A DNA stretch of 64,000 nt from Gordonia zhenghanii (GCF_021738965.1 NZ_JAKKOQ010000001.1:124001-188000); one strand, 5' to 3'; shown: positions 22,251 to 31,848, numbered from the stretch's first letter. Notes: generated from the sequence alone by a model not told the origin. Made by a program: numbers and translations.

Positions 22251-22556
22251 TCACTGAATGTTGACGTCGACGCTGGCAGGCAGGTCGATGCGCATAAGGG
22301 CATCGACCGTCTTGGGCGTCGGGTCGAGGATGTCGATGAGTCGTTTGTGAGTGCGCATCTCAAAGTGTTCGCGGCTGTCCTTGTACTTATGCGGCGAACG
22401 GATAACGCAGTACACATTCTTTTCGGTGGGCAACGGCACCGGGCCGACCACACGTGCACCCGTGCGGGTCACGGTCTCCACGATCTTGCGCGCCGAAGCG
22501 TCAATCGCTTCGTGGTCGTAGGCCTTGAGCCTGATGCGGATCTTCTGTCCCGCCAC
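22251..22556 (-). CDS. rpsJ: 30S ribosomal protein S10
   Basis: 101 residues from a GTG at 22556 ([29 protein letters not shown]..), the family's usual length, preceded by AGAGGA. The frame stays open further upstream, but those residues match nothing in S10. It carries the NusE face used in transcription antitermination. It is the first gene of the operon. No tuf or fusA gene lies just upstream in this window. Confidence 0.97.
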   Translation of the reverse strand: MAGQKIRIRLKAYDHEAIDASARKIVETVTRTGARVVGPVPLPTEKNVYCVIRSPHKYKDSREHFEMRTHKRLIDILDPTPKTVDALMRIDLPASVDVNIQ

Positions 22557-23377
22557 GCTGTGTCCTCTTCCGTCTGATTGTCTCTCGACAGCAGAACACC
22601 GCGTGGACCACACCCGTGCATGCACGGGCGGCAACTGAGCCACATGACCAACCCTGTGAGATAGGGGCGATCGACGCTGTTCTTCTGTCGTTGTACGGTG
22701 CTGAACTCTCGTCCAGCTGCCGGCTCTCGCCGACTTCGCCTCCGGTGCCCCGCGGTCGGGCGTGTCGTGTCCGTGTCGATCAGCAAATCGCACGCGTTAC
22801 ACGCCTAAGCCCACGGTTGCGGCCCTAGAAGTATTGTGAGCCTCCAGCTGGAGGCAACCTGAATAGTATGCAGTACCTGGTCGGTGATCTCAAATCATTG
22901 CCGAACGCACTTCGGGTGATCCTGGTCTCGTTCTCGGCTGGCTCGGCCGCAGTACAGGTTCGGCCGCTGCGCGGTTCGGCTACAGCGCCACACACCCGAG
23001 TACACCGCGAACATCCGCACGCCCGTCGACGTCCGCCTTGATGGATCCATCAGTCCACTCACCCCCGTGTTACGACACCACTGCCGATTCAACCCGCGCG
23101 GCGCCCTCTAGCAGGCGAGAGCACTGCGCGCGCACAATGCGGAGCACAGCCGCGAAAGCTAGCACCCGCCGCACACGCGGCGCGGCGCGGCCACACGTTC
23201 GACGGCCACAACCGGAGCCCCAGGCAATCGACGGGCCGGAGTCGAGCAATGACCCACATAGCCCCCTGGACAGTCGGAGATCCGATCGATTCCGACGCCC
23301 CAGAAGATCCGGACGCGATGGAATATATGACGACGAAATTGATAGATAATGCAATTTTCATTGAGCGTTCTCAAGCC
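22557..23377. promoter_or_regulatory. Gap holding the S10 operon leader and promoter
   Basis: About 820 bases without a convincing gene between rpsJ (minus) and the ene-reductase transcript (plus). A 16-base perfect palindrome CCCGTGCATGCACGGG at 22613-22628 lies in the rpsJ leader, and a second, GCCTCCAGCTGGAGGC, at 22840-22855. The second resembles dyads bound by MerR-type regulators, but no such gene is near. From 22900 to 23300 I see only degenerate GC-rich sequence. I could not fix the S10 promoter boxes. Confidence 0.45.
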
Positions 23378-23378
23378 A

Positions 23379-23407
23379 TTGACGCTTGAGTGGCCAATGG
23401 CTACACT
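23379..23407 (+). promoter_or_regulatory. Promoter and operator P1 of the ene-reductase transcript
   Basis: Minus-35 TTGACG at 23379-23384, 17-base spacer, minus-10 TACACT at 23402-23407. The operator-like element AGTGGCCA-a-TGGCTACA (23389-23405) lies in the spacer and runs into the minus-10. Its right half is perfect and its left half matches 6 of 8 bases of TGTAGCCA. The dyad centre is 5 bases from the minus-10, as at three other promoters of the island. About 135 bases of leader follow before the ATG. Confidence 0.8.
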
Positions 23408-23543
23408 GGTCTGTGACCTGGACCTCCGGGGTAGACAGTATCTATTTCATGCGCTGCCCATCGCCGATTGGCCCCCTTCCGGAAACTGGCCGCCTCCATT
23501 CAAGTGGGCGCATTTGATCCTCGACAGTAGGAGTGAGTATCTA

Positions 23544-24650
23544 ATGAGTAATTTATTGGACAGACACGAACTGGGTGCCATCTCGTTGAAGAATCGCGTC
23601 GTAATGGCGCCGATGACTCGGGCGCGAAATGCAGATTGCGTTGCCGCGTCCCACAACGCCACATATTACGGACAACGCGCGGGCGCAGGCTTGATAGTCA
23701 CCGAAGGCACTCCGGTCTCACCCCAGGGCCAGGGGTACGCTTTTGTGCCGGGCATATGGTCCGACGAGCAAGTCGTCGGCTGGCGTGGCGTCACAGACCG
23801 AGTTCACGAGCGGTCCGGGCGCATCTTTGCCCAGTTGTGGCATGTCGGCCGACTCTCTCACAGTTCGCTGCAGCCCGGCCAGCAGAGGCCGGTGAGCGCA
23901 AGCGAGACTCCTGCGGACGGCGTTATGACCTACGCGTTCGACCACAGCGGGGGCCTCGGATTTTTGCCCGTGACCCCGCCGCGAGCACTGACGGTCAACG
24001 AGATCGAAAGCGTCACAGCAGAATTCGCGAACGCCGCCAAAAACGCAGACTCCGCCGGGTTCGACGGTGTCGAACTACATGGGGCCAATGGATATATTTT
24101 CGAACAGTTTTTCAACCCCAACAGCAATGTGCGCGAGGACCAGTACGGCGGATCGATCGAGAATCGAACCAGGTTCGCACTCGAGAGCGTCGATCATGTC
24201 ATCGCCGCAATCGGCGACTCCGCACGTGTGGGAATCAGACTGTCTCCATTCAGTCAATCATTCGATATGCAACCGTACGACGAGGCGGAGCAGACCTACC
24301 TCCATCTCGGACAGGAACTCGCCAAGCGGAACCTGGCATACGTGCACATCAACGACCAGTTCGCCGGCGGCAATCGCGTCGTGAGCAAGGATTTCCTTGC
24401 GAAGTTCCGCGCTGCCTACTCCGGCTCGGTCATTCTTGCCGGCGGACTCAATCAGCAACTGGCCGAGGACTACGTCGCCGAAGGGTTGATCGACCTGGCA
24501 GCATTCGGTCAGCCGTTCATCTCGAACCCGGACCTTCCGGAGCGTTTCCGAAACAATTGGGAACTCGCCGTTCCTAATAAGGACACCTTCTACGGTGGCG
24601 GCCTCGAGGGCTACACCGACTATCCCGATTACGGTCGAGTCTCCGTCTGA
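23544..24650 (+). CDS. Old Yellow Enzyme family FMN ene-reductase
   Basis: 368 residues. FMN- and NAD(P)H-dependent reduction of the C=C bond of enones is the family reaction. Features are MAPMTRAR near the N-terminus, the QLWHVGR segment, active-site HGANGY (His179, Asn182, Tyr184) and YGGSIENRTRF (201-211). The start is ATG 23544, with AGGAG ten bases upstream; a longer frame from 23349 begins before the promoter and does not fit the family. Here it would saturate a cyclic enone before Baeyer-Villiger oxidation, as carvone reductase does in terpene breakdown (inference). It is followed by a SRPBCC gene. Confidence 0.93.
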   Translation: MSNLLDRHELGAISLKNRVVMAPMTRARNADCVAASHNATYYGQRAGAGLIVTEGTPVSPQGQGYAFVPGIWSDEQVVGWRGVTDRVHERSGRIFAQLWHVGRLSHSSLQPGQQRPVSASETPADGVMTYAFDHSGGLGFLPVTPPRALTVNEIESVTAEFANAAKNADSAGFDGVELHGANGYIFEQFFNPNSNVREDQYGGSIENRTRFALESVDHVIAAIGDSARVGIRLSPFSQSFDMQPYDEAEQTYLHLGQELAKRNLAYVHINDQFAGGNRVVSKDFLAKFRAAYSGSVILAGGLNQQLAEDYVAEGLIDLAAFGQPFISNPDLPERFRNNWELAVPNKDTFYGGGLEGYTDYPDYGRVSV

Positions 24651-24739
24651 CCGGCCAGTCCGCAGACATTGATGGATCGATTCGGCGACAACACATCTAT
24701 AAGTACCCCGGACGTTTTTCATAACAATTGGAGGAATCT

Positions 24740-25228
24740 ATGAACGAGCTGACAATCCCGACGTACGACCCGGCCACTCTGGTGCGATCGATCACCGTCG
24801 ACATCGAAGCACCCGCAAGCGTTGTCTGGGACGTGCTCGTCGATCTCGACGAGTACCCGAAGTGGAATCCGTTCTGCATCGCCGTGAAGTCGACGCTGGA
24901 GATCGGCGCTCCTTTCGAGATGACATTGACCGACTACTCCCGTGGCGAGGGAACCTTTTTCTACACCGAGTACGTCTGCGCGGTAGTACCGGAGAAGCTC
25001 CTGTCATGGGAACTGCTGCCCACCGCCGAGTCGCAGGACGCCGCACGTCGCGATCAGGTGATCGAGGCAGTATCCGAGACGGCCTGCCGATATTACTCGA
25101 CAGACGCCTTCCTCGGTTCGCAGGCTCACACGATCATGGCCGAGAGCGGCGAATGGGTGAAGCGCGGGTTCGACGACACCGCGATCGCACTCAAGGAACG
25201 CGCTGAAGCCGTGCACTCAGCGCGCTGA
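24740..25228 (+). CDS. SRPBCC (START-like) family protein
   Basis: 162 residues from ATG 24740, with GGAGG at 24730-24734. VRSITVDIEAPASVVWDVLVDLDEYPKWNPFCIAVKSTLEIGAPFEMTL is the opening of the SRPBCC helix-grip fold, which encloses a hydrophobic pocket and binds or cyclises small ligands. Specific function is unknown. It follows the ene-reductase by 89 bases and shares promoter P1, so it may bind an intermediate of the island pathway. Confidence 0.8.
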   Translation: MNELTIPTYDPATLVRSITVDIEAPASVVWDVLVDLDEYPKWNPFCIAVKSTLEIGAPFEMTLTDYSRGEGTFFYTEYVCAVVPEKLLSWELLPTAESQDAARRDQVIEAVSETACRYYSTDAFLGSQAHTIMAESGEWVKRGFDDTAIALKERAEAVHSAR

Positions 25229-25245
25229 CCAGTACGAACGACGGA

Positions 25246-25276
25246 AATGCCCGGCGAAACCGATTCGCCGGGCATT
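25246..25276. terminator. Bidirectional terminator between SRPBCC and MFS genes
   Basis: Perfect 13-bp stem AATGCCCGGCGAA / TTCGCCGGGCATT with a 5-base loop, followed on the plus strand by CTCGTTTCTTC. It lies between convergent genes: 18 bases after the SRPBCC stop and 15 bases from the MFS stop. Confidence 0.85.
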
Positions 25277-25290
25277 CTCGTTTCTTCTGG

Positions 25291-26655
25291 TCAGTCGACG
25301 GCGGCCGACTCCCTCATTGCCGAATTCCTCGATCGCCGGTCGTCGGAGGCTCCTTCGATCCGGCCGTCGTCGTTCGCGACGCCGCGAGTCGGAATCGTCC
25401 CGAACGCCACGACAGCGACCACAGCAGCGATGACGATCAACACGGCAGCCGAGTACGGATTGTCGAAGACCGCAGTCATCTTGGCTGCGAGATACGGACC
25501 CGCGCCGCCCCCGATGGCCGAGCCAAGACCGAAGGCGACGGCCGCCCCGCTGTACCGGACACGGGCCGGAAACACTGCGGTCAGGGCGGCATACGCGGGG
25601 ATCGCCGCAGCACCGGCCAGCCCCGTGGCCAGTGCGTATCCGAGAGCAGAGACAGTGAAGTCGCCGCCAGTGGCTTTCATCGAATACATCACCGGGAAGA
25701 TCACGCACCCGAGGATTCCCACGAGGATCACTAAAGTTCCGCGCCGACCGAGACGGTCGATGACCATCGCAGACACGATCAGCACGAGGATGGCGCCCGC
25801 GCCACCGACAGCCGCGATGGCTGCGGCGCGCCCCGGTGACACGCCCACCTCCTGGTTCAAATAGACCGGCAGGTAGCCGGCGAGGATGTAACCGATCATC
25901 AGGATCGCCGCGCTGAGTACCACCAGGCGAATCACCACACGCCAGTATTGGCTGAACAACTCCCGCAAAGGCTCCCGCACTGGCTGTGACTCGTCAGCGA
26001 TCCGACGGAACTCCGGCGAGTCTTCCAACCGCACGCGCAGCAACAGACACGTCGCAGTCAGCGGCAGCGACAGCAGCAACGGAATCCGCCATCCCCACCC
26101 GTCCATGGCGGCATCGGAAAGGATGAACGATACGAGAGTGACCACGGCGGGAGCGACCGCAGTGCCGACCGTGAAGCCGATCGGCGTGATCGCGCTGAGG
26201 CGGCCGTGGTTCGAGTTCCCCGCGTGCTCGGAGATGAACGTCGTCGAACCCATCTGCTCGCCACCCGCGGCGAAGCCTTGTGCCAGACGCAGGACTACCA
26301 GCAGGACCGGTGCAGCGACCCCGATCGTCGCGTACGTCGGCAATAGGCCGATCAGTGTCGTGGAGATCCCCATTGCGACGATCGTCGTCACCAAAGTAAA
26401 TCGCCGACCCCGGCGGTCGCCGAGTCGTCCGAAGAACAGCCCGCCCAGAGGCCTCGCGACGAACCCTGTTCCCAATGCCGCCAACGAGGCCAGCGTCGCC
26501 GCAGTGGAACTGTCACCCGGGAAGAACAGGGGCGCCGTGTACGCGATGACGAACACATAGACGATGAAGTCGTACGCCTCAACGACAGTACCGAGAAAAC
26601 CGGCCGTCGAAGCGCGCCGGACGATGGCCGGCGAGGGGGCGTTCTGTGTGCCCAT
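25291..26655 (-). CDS. MFS transporter, metabolite:H+ symporter type
   Basis: 454 residues with about 12 membrane segments. LGTVVEAYDFIVYVFVIAYTAPLFFP and RPLGGLFFGRLGDRRGRRFTL are typical of the MHS subfamily (KgtP/ProP/ShiA), which imports organic acids. The C-terminus is hydrophilic. It is the last gene of the minus-strand operon starting at promoter P2 and probably takes up the pathway substrate or an acid intermediate. Confidence 0.9.
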   Translation of the reverse strand: MGTQNAPSPAIVRRASTAGFLGTVVEAYDFIVYVFVIAYTAPLFFPGDSSTAATLASLAALGTGFVARPLGGLFFGRLGDRRGRRFTLVTTIVAMGISTTLIGLLPTYATIGVAAPVLLVVLRLAQGFAAGGEQMGSTTFISEHAGNSNHGRLSAITPIGFTVGTAVAPAVVTLVSFILSDAAMDGWGWRIPLLLSLPLTATCLLLRVRLEDSPEFRRIADESQPVREPLRELFSQYWRVVIRLVVLSAAILMIGYILAGYLPVYLNQEVGVSPGRAAAIAAVGGAGAILVLIVSAMVIDRLGRRGTLVILVGILGCVIFPVMYSMKATGGDFTVSALGYALATGLAGAAAIPAYAALTAVFPARVRYSGAAVAFGLGSAIGGGAGPYLAAKMTAVFDNPYSAAVLIVIAAVVAVVAFGTIPTRGVANDDGRIEGASDDRRSRNSAMRESAAVD

Positions 26656-26664
26656 ACTGGGCTC

Positions 26665-27534
26665 CTATCTGCGGTCGGCGGTACGAGAGATGATGAAGTC
26701 GGTCAAGCATGCGACGGTCGTGACCGAATCGGATTCGTCAGGGAACAGCAACGGCCAGGTGTGCGAGCGGCCGGCGACAACCTCCAGCCGTGCCGAGACA
26801 TCGTTCTCCGCGAGCGCGTGGGCGAGGCCCACAGCATCGTCAACGAGCGCCTCATGGGCGCCGACTTGGAGCAACGTCGGCGGGAATCCCGCAAGATCGG
26901 CCAGCAGGGGCGACACGAGAGGGTCGTCCGCGGAAGCACCCTGCAGGTAGGCCTCGCGGGCGGCCACCGCCGCCGTATACGGGAAGTACACGTCCGGCGA
27001 CGATCGATAGAACGGTGAGATACACCGGAGATCGAGCCACGGAGAGAGCAGTGCGAGCCCGTCCGGCGTTCGAAGCCCCGCCCTGATCGCGGTCGCGGTG
27101 ACTGTTGCAGACAGTCCTGCGCCCGCCGAGTCGCCGGCGATCACCATCGGGCCGTCCATTGACGACACGAGATCCTCATACACATCGACGGCATCGTGCA
27201 GGCCCGCCGGGAACGGATTCTCAGGCGCTAGACGATATCGAGGGATCACGACGGTCGTGCCCGTGGCGTCGGCGATCACCGAGCAGTATCTCAAGTACGC
27301 CTCCGGGCTCCCCATCCGGAAGCCGCCACCGTGCAGATACAGGACCGTGCCTGCGTCGCCGGCGCGGAGTACGCGGCAGGGCACTGAGCCGTACGACGCA
27401 TCGCCGACCGAAACCTTCAGTGACGGATCAACAGGTGCGGCCGCGAACTTAGCTCGGCGTTCGATCAGATCGGGGTCGGCCGGCACCCCCGCGCGTTCGG
27501 CAGGCAGGCGCGCCGCCGAGGTCGACGTCGCCAT
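26665..27534 (-). CDS. Alpha/beta hydrolase, HSL (GDXG) family
   Basis: 289 residues. Oxyanion motif HGGG (68-71) and nucleophile GDSAG (Ser136) place it in the hormone-sensitive-lipase esterase family, which includes the monoterpene lactone hydrolase MlhB. The Asp and His of the triad are probably in DDPLVSPL and RSHTWPLL. The start overlaps the epimerase stop as TGATG. Opening the lactone made by one of the Baeyer-Villiger enzymes is the likely role (inference from context). Confidence 0.88.
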   Translation of the reverse strand: MATSTSAARLPAERAGVPADPDLIERRAKFAAAPVDPSLKVSVGDASYGSVPCRVLRAGDAGTVLYLHGGGFRMGSPEAYLRYCSVIADATGTTVVIPRYRLAPENPFPAGLHDAVDVYEDLVSSMDGPMVIAGDSAGAGLSATVTATAIRAGLRTPDGLALLSPWLDLRCISPFYRSSPDVYFPYTAAVAAREAYLQGASADDPLVSPLLADLAGFPPTLLQVGAHEALVDDAVGLAHALAENDVSARLEVVAGRSHTWPLLFPDESDSVTTVACLTDFIISRTADRR

Positions 27535-28472
27535 CAGCTGTCCGACTCCCGGCCGGAGATCATTGCGTCAGGGTGTCGAGCGGCGACCGTCCGCCGAATG
27601 CCGTCACGCCAGTCGACCGTGCACGGGCCGGTGATGTCGAAACGTCGCGAAACGTCTGCGATCGATCCCCGATGGGTCCCATCGATCGGCGCGACGTCGA
27701 TTGTCGCCTCGATCCCCATCAACTCGCCGGCGTACGCGGACCATTCCTGGGCACTGACCGCCTCGTCGCCCGCCCAGTTGACGACGGTCGCGGGCACCGT
27801 CGCAGCCTGCAGCAGACTGCTGACCTGGATATTGATGTCGTCTTCGTAGATCGGGCTGTACATGCACGGGTCCCAGCGGGTGGTGACCGGGAGGCCGGCG
27901 GCGATCGCATCGACGTGCAGTGCGGGCAGACCGCCGTTGGGGCCGAACGAGGCGTTCATCCGGGCGATCGTCACCGGCACTCTGAACGCGCGAGCCGCCA
28001 AACGGGCAGTCGCCTCCTGTCCGATCTTCGATATCGAATACGTCGGGCAGTGGGTGCTATTGCACTCCCCCAACGGCGACTCCTCGGCGAATATGTACAT
28101 CGGATCGTCCTGCGGGCGGTACACGGAGTGCGTGGACATCACCAGCGCGCCACGCGCATTCCGGCAGTGCTGGAGCAGCAGCCCCGTGCCCTCAGCGTTG
28201 TCGCGCAGCGCTGCGTCGTAGTCCCAACCGGACGCCTGGTTCGCCGCGAGATGCACGACGTAGGTGAAGTCAGTCGGCAGGTCGGTGAAGTCACCGCGCC
28301 CCACGTCGCCTTTGACCGGGGTCACGCCGGCGTCGGCGAGATGCTGCCAGTCATTCTGCTTGCTGAATCGTGCAAGCCCCCAGACTTCGTTGTCCGCACT
28401 CAGTTGACGCGCGACCGGAAAGGCGATCTGGCCTGTGGCCCCGGTAACCAGGATCTTCTCACCGCTCAGCAT
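27534..28472 (-). CDS. NAD-dependent epimerase/dehydratase family protein (extended SDR)
   Basis: 312 residues. N-terminal ILVTGATGQIAFPVA is the dinucleotide-binding glycine motif, MSTHSVY carries the catalytic Ser region and YSISK the Tyr-Lys pair. The substrate is unknown. Within the operon it could oxidise or reduce a hydroxyl on the ring or chain. It shares one base (TGATG) with the downstream hydrolase. Confidence 0.85.
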   Translation of the reverse strand: MLSGEKILVTGATGQIAFPVARQLSADNEVWGLARFSKQNDWQHLADAGVTPVKGDVGRGDFTDLPTDFTYVVHLAANQASGWDYDAALRDNAEGTGLLLQHCRNARGALVMSTHSVYRPQDDPMYIFAEESPLGECNSTHCPTYSISKIGQEATARLAARAFRVPVTIARMNASFGPNGGLPALHVDAIAAGLPVTTRWDPCMYSPIYEDDINIQVSSLLQAATVPATVVNWAGDEAVSAQEWSAYAGELMGIEATIDVAPIDGTHRGSIADVSRRFDITGPCTVDWRDGIRRTVAARHPDAMISGRESDS

Positions 28473-28609
28473 TATTGACTGACCTCACAGATGTAGGGAC
28501 GAGCATCGTGCTCGTCGTGACTGGGATTCGCTTGACTGGAATCTGCCGCACACGCCCTCGGATGCGTACGAGGATGCGCGGAACTCGAGGCCCCGCGCAT
28601 CCGTCACGA

Positions 28610-29419
28610 TCACCAGAGTTGATCGGTGTACTTGTCGGTTCCGACCTCGGTCGGGATGAACGGCGCCGCGAAGGTCACGCGTCCCGCGCCGGAGCTCTCC
28701 ACGTCAGCGGCGTAGTCGACGATCTGTTGCCAATTCTCGGTCGGATCGCCCTCCAGAAAGCACATCTGCATGATTCGGTCCATCGTCCCGCCGTCGTTGC
28801 CCATCTTCATCGGCACGTTGTGGTTGGCGGGCCACGGCTTCATCCGCCAGCTGCTCACCTGATCGACCGCACCCTTGGCCAGCAGTTCGCGAACCGGCCC
28901 GGCGTCGAGCACGGCGATCGACTCGTCGCGCGCAGCGGCGTCAGTCGGTTCGATCATGATCGCAACCAGACCGCGGTAGTTGTGGTCGAGTGCGAGTTCG
29001 AGCGGCACGCCGTCGCCGTGCGCGGAGACTCGCGAGTCGGGCAGGTACTGAGCAGTGTGCACGTGCTCGCGTTCGGGGAATCCGCGGCCGGCACTGTACA
29101 GCTCACCGACCTGCGTTCGGCCCCACAATTCGGCCTCCTCCATCTCGGGCTCATGGACCCAGTACGTCGCAAGGTACGAGCCCGCGTTGACCGGCTCGGC
29201 GACCGGGCTAGTGTGCGGGAACCGCAAATCTTTGAGATTGCGCGGCGCGACCCAGCGGCGACCGGCGAACCAGCCCGGCCCGATCATGCAGCCCGCGTAA
29301 ATGTGATCCCGCTCGTACCAGCGGTTGTACGCGACTTCGTAACCACGCGAGGGGTCCACCAACGTGAAGAGCATCTGGCCGATCTTGACCGGTGCTTCTG
29401 TCATCACTGCTTCAGTCAT
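28610..29419 (-). CDS. Uncharacterised protein, possible dimeric alpha-beta barrel (EthD-like)
   Basis: 269 residues, soluble, no signal peptide. KIGQMLFTLVDPSRGYEVAYNRWYERDHIYAGCMIGPGWFAGRRW at the N-terminus resembles the EthD/ferredoxin-like barrel fold (a strand, then N-x-W-Y-x-x-D-H). I do not recognise a characterised homologue. An in-frame alternative start MTEAPVK lies five residues in. It sits between the epimerase and a Baeyer-Villiger enzyme, so it probably acts on or protects a neighbouring intermediate. Confidence 0.7.
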   Translation of the reverse strand: MTEAVMTEAPVKIGQMLFTLVDPSRGYEVAYNRWYERDHIYAGCMIGPGWFAGRRWVAPRNLKDLRFPHTSPVAEPVNAGSYLATYWVHEPEMEEAELWGRTQVGELYSAGRGFPEREHVHTAQYLPDSRVSAHGDGVPLELALDHNYRGLVAIMIEPTDAAARDESIAVLDAGPVRELLAKGAVDQVSSWRMKPWPANHNVPMKMGNDGGTMDRIMQMCFLEGDPTENWQQIVDYAADVESSGAGRVTFAAPFIPTEVGTDKYTDQLW

Positions 29420-29476
29420 TTTCTTATCTCCTTGGATTCGGAACGCATGGAATTGTTGATGAAAGGCGAAAGAGGC

Positions 29477-31318
29477 CTAGTGCTCGGTGACGAGACCGTC
29501 GAGTTCGCCGTCGGCGCGCCACTTCTCGAGCAGCTCGAAGTACTCGAATCCGGGAACGTAGACGCCGGAGACCAGCGGGTTCCGGTTGTCAGTGATCTTG
29601 CCCTCGTTGTTGTAGAGGCCCGGGGTACACGTCGTCAGCCAGTCGGTACGGGTGGCGGTCTGATCGCTCATGACCTTGCCCCAGGCCTCCTCGGCCTCGG
29701 CCGTCGGCTCGATGGTCCGCGCCCCCGACGAGCGGCACTGATCGATCACGTACACCATGTGGACGGCCTGCTCGTCGATCAGATGGGCGATGTTGCTGAC
29801 GGTCGCGGTCTGGGTGAAGCCGAGCAGGAACAGGTTGGGAAAGTCTCTCGACAGGAATCCATGCAGCGTCCTGAGGCCGTTCGCGAACTTTTTCGACAGT
29901 CGGTTGCCGTTGCGACCGACGACGTCGTAACCGGCCTTGTCGGACCACGTGCGGCCGCCCTGGAAGCCGGTCGCGAAGATGATCAGATCGAACTCGCGCT
30001 CCTGGCCGTCCGTCACGATCCCGGTCTCGGTGATCCGTTCGATCGGTGTGGTCGCCGTGTCGACGACGTCGACTGACTCCTTGTTGAATGCCGGGAGGTA
30101 CTCGTCGCTGAATCCGGGACGCTTGCACATCGTGCGGTAGTACGTCTTGAGCTTCGCGGCCTTCGACTCGTCGGTGACGACGGCATCCACACGGGCACGA
30201 AGCATCTCGTTCCACTCGTAATCCGAGCGCTCCAGCGCGTCCACGTACTGTTCGACGGTCGGGCTCTCACCGCCCGCCGCGAACACCGCCTCCATCTGGT
30301 ACTTGGCGAACCTGACCCAACCGTCGTCGACGTCGCTGACGACCGCGTGGTCTTGCACGCATTTGTCGAACGCGACGCGCCGCGTGCTATGCCAGCCCGG
30401 CTTGAGTGAGGCGAACCATTCGACGTCGGTCGCCGCGTTCTGGCGCGGCATCACCTGCGTCGGCGTGCGTTGGTAGACGACGAGCTCGTCGGCGTACTCG
30501 GCGACCTGCGGAATCACCTGCAGGCCGGTCGCACCGGTGCCGATGATCGCGACCTTCTTACCTCGCAGCCCATTAAGGTTGCCGCTGTCGTCGCCACCGG
30601 TGTAATCGAAGTCCCATCGGCTCGTGTGGAAGCTGTGTCCCGCGAACGACTCGATTCCAGGAATACCGGGAAGATGCGGGCGCGTGAACAGACCACTCTG
30701 TGTGGCGACGAATCGCGCACGGAATTCATCGCCGTTGTCCGTCCGTACGGTCCACCGAGCAGCGTCCTCATTCCACTCCATATCGGTGACCCTCGTCTGG
30801 AAGACGGCGTGGTCGTACAATTTGTTCTGGCGAGCAAGCGACTGACAGTAGGCGAAGATCTCACTGCCGCGGATGTAGCGCTCAGTCGGGACGTACCCAG
30901 TTTCCTCGAGGTACGGAAGGTAGATGTACGACTCGACGTCGCAGCGGACACCTGGGTACCGGTTCCAGTACCAGGTGCCGCCGAAGTCGGCTGCGACGTC
31001 CAGGATCTTGTAGTTCGAGACGCCGATCTTCTCGAGCTCGATGCCGGCGGTCATACCCATGAACCCCGCGCCGACCACGAGCACGTCGAGATCGAGCGAC
31101 ATCGGGCTGGCCTGTCGCGGACCGTCGACGTACGGATCAGTATCGAACTCCGAGAATTTTCCGGTGAATCCGATCGCTTGGAACTGATCGGAGCCTTCCT
31201 TCGTCAGGCGCTTGTCGCGCTCGGCCGCATACTTCTGACGGAACGTTTCCAGCTGATCGACTTTTCGGCCGGGAGTGAAGGAATGAGGGTCTGAAATACC
31301 GACATTTCGGTCATTCAT
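29477..31318 (-). CDS. Baeyer-Villiger monooxygenase, large cyclic-ketone type
   Basis: 613 residues. It inserts oxygen next to a ketone using FAD and NADPH. FAD site GAGFMG (83-88), family fingerprint FAGHSFHTSRWDF (225-237), NADPH site GTGATG (260-265). The roughly 75-residue extension before the first Rossmann motif and the total length resemble cyclopentadecanone monooxygenase-like enzymes that take bulky ketones. It lies between the VOC gene and the EthD-like gene in the P2 operon. It differs clearly from the second enzyme at 38979-40898, so two different ketone steps are likely. Confidence 0.93.
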   Translation of the reverse strand: MNDRNVGISDPHSFTPGRKVDQLETFRQKYAAERDKRLTKEGSDQFQAIGFTGKFSEFDTDPYVDGPRQASPMSLDLDVLVVGAGFMGMTAGIELEKIGVSNYKILDVAADFGGTWYWNRYPGVRCDVESYIYLPYLEETGYVPTERYIRGSEIFAYCQSLARQNKLYDHAVFQTRVTDMEWNEDAARWTVRTDNGDEFRARFVATQSGLFTRPHLPGIPGIESFAGHSFHTSRWDFDYTGGDDSGNLNGLRGKKVAIIGTGATGLQVIPQVAEYADELVVYQRTPTQVMPRQNAATDVEWFASLKPGWHSTRRVAFDKCVQDHAVVSDVDDGWVRFAKYQMEAVFAAGGESPTVEQYVDALERSDYEWNEMLRARVDAVVTDESKAAKLKTYYRTMCKRPGFSDEYLPAFNKESVDVVDTATTPIERITETGIVTDGQEREFDLIIFATGFQGGRTWSDKAGYDVVGRNGNRLSKKFANGLRTLHGFLSRDFPNLFLLGFTQTATVSNIAHLIDEQAVHMVYVIDQCRSSGARTIEPTAEAEEAWGKVMSDQTATRTDWLTTCTPGLYNNEGKITDNRNPLVSGVYVPGFEYFELLEKWRADGELDGLVTEH

Positions 31319-31386
31319 GGGTAGGTCCTAAGAGGGTCGTTGTGGATGGTCGTCGGTGCCGAGACCTCGGTCGAACTAGACCGAGG

Positions 31387-31848
31387 TCACCAGGCGGTCC
31401 CTGCGGGAATGTGCATGAACTCGATGCGGTTGCCGTCAGGATCGGCGACGAACGTGAACTGCGCGCCTGCCGGATCGTCGAGCCCACAACGACTGTCCGG
31501 GACGAGAGTTCCGCCGTAGCCGACCATCGCCTCGGCGGTCGCATCGATGTCGTCCGCGAAGAACGACAGGTGGGTGAGGCCGAGGTGGTTGCGGCGATGG
31601 TGCGGCTCCCCGATCACTCCCGGCTTGCTGTAAGCCAGCAACTCGAGGCGCATGCCATCCTTCTCGATCATGGTCGAGGTAAGGCTGCACGGCGCGTCGA
31701 CCTCGGGAATCTGCTCGTCGAGCTCATAGTGAGCGAGCTGCTCGAACCCGAGACCGTCTCGGTAGAACCGGAGACTCTTCTTTAGGTCGCTCACACAGAG
31801 TCCGACATGGGAAGTGCGGTACGTGCTGGCAGCGGCATTCTGAGTCAT
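31387..31848 (-). CDS. VOC (glyoxalase/dioxygenase) superfamily protein
   Basis: 153 residues from ATG 31848, with GAGAGGAAATC upstream. Two beta-alpha-beta-beta-beta modules: STYRTSHVGLCVSDLKKSLRFYRDGLGFE and NHLGLTHLSFFADDIDATAEAM...DPDGNRIEFMHIP. His and Glu positions are compatible with metal binding. The family includes lyases, isomerases and dioxygenases; the reaction here is unknown. The same frame stays open upstream into the cyclase gene, but the family match begins at this ATG. Confidence 0.85.
   Translation of the reverse strand: MTQNAAASTYRTSHVGLCVSDLKKSLRFYRDGLGFEQLAHYELDEQIPEVDAPCSLTSTMIEKDGMRLELLAYSKPGVIGEPHHRRNHLGLTHLSFFADDIDATAEAMVGYGGTLVPDSRCGLDDPAGAQFTFVADPDGNRIEFMHIPAGTAW

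Noticed and set aside
23349..23543. Longer N-terminus of the ene-reductase
   Set aside because: It would begin before promoter P1 and shows no family similarity; the start at 23544 has a proper ribosome binding site.
28475..30076. 533-codon plus-strand frame
   Set aside because: Antisense to the EthD-like protein gene and the Baeyer-Villiger gene; no ribosome binding site or family match.
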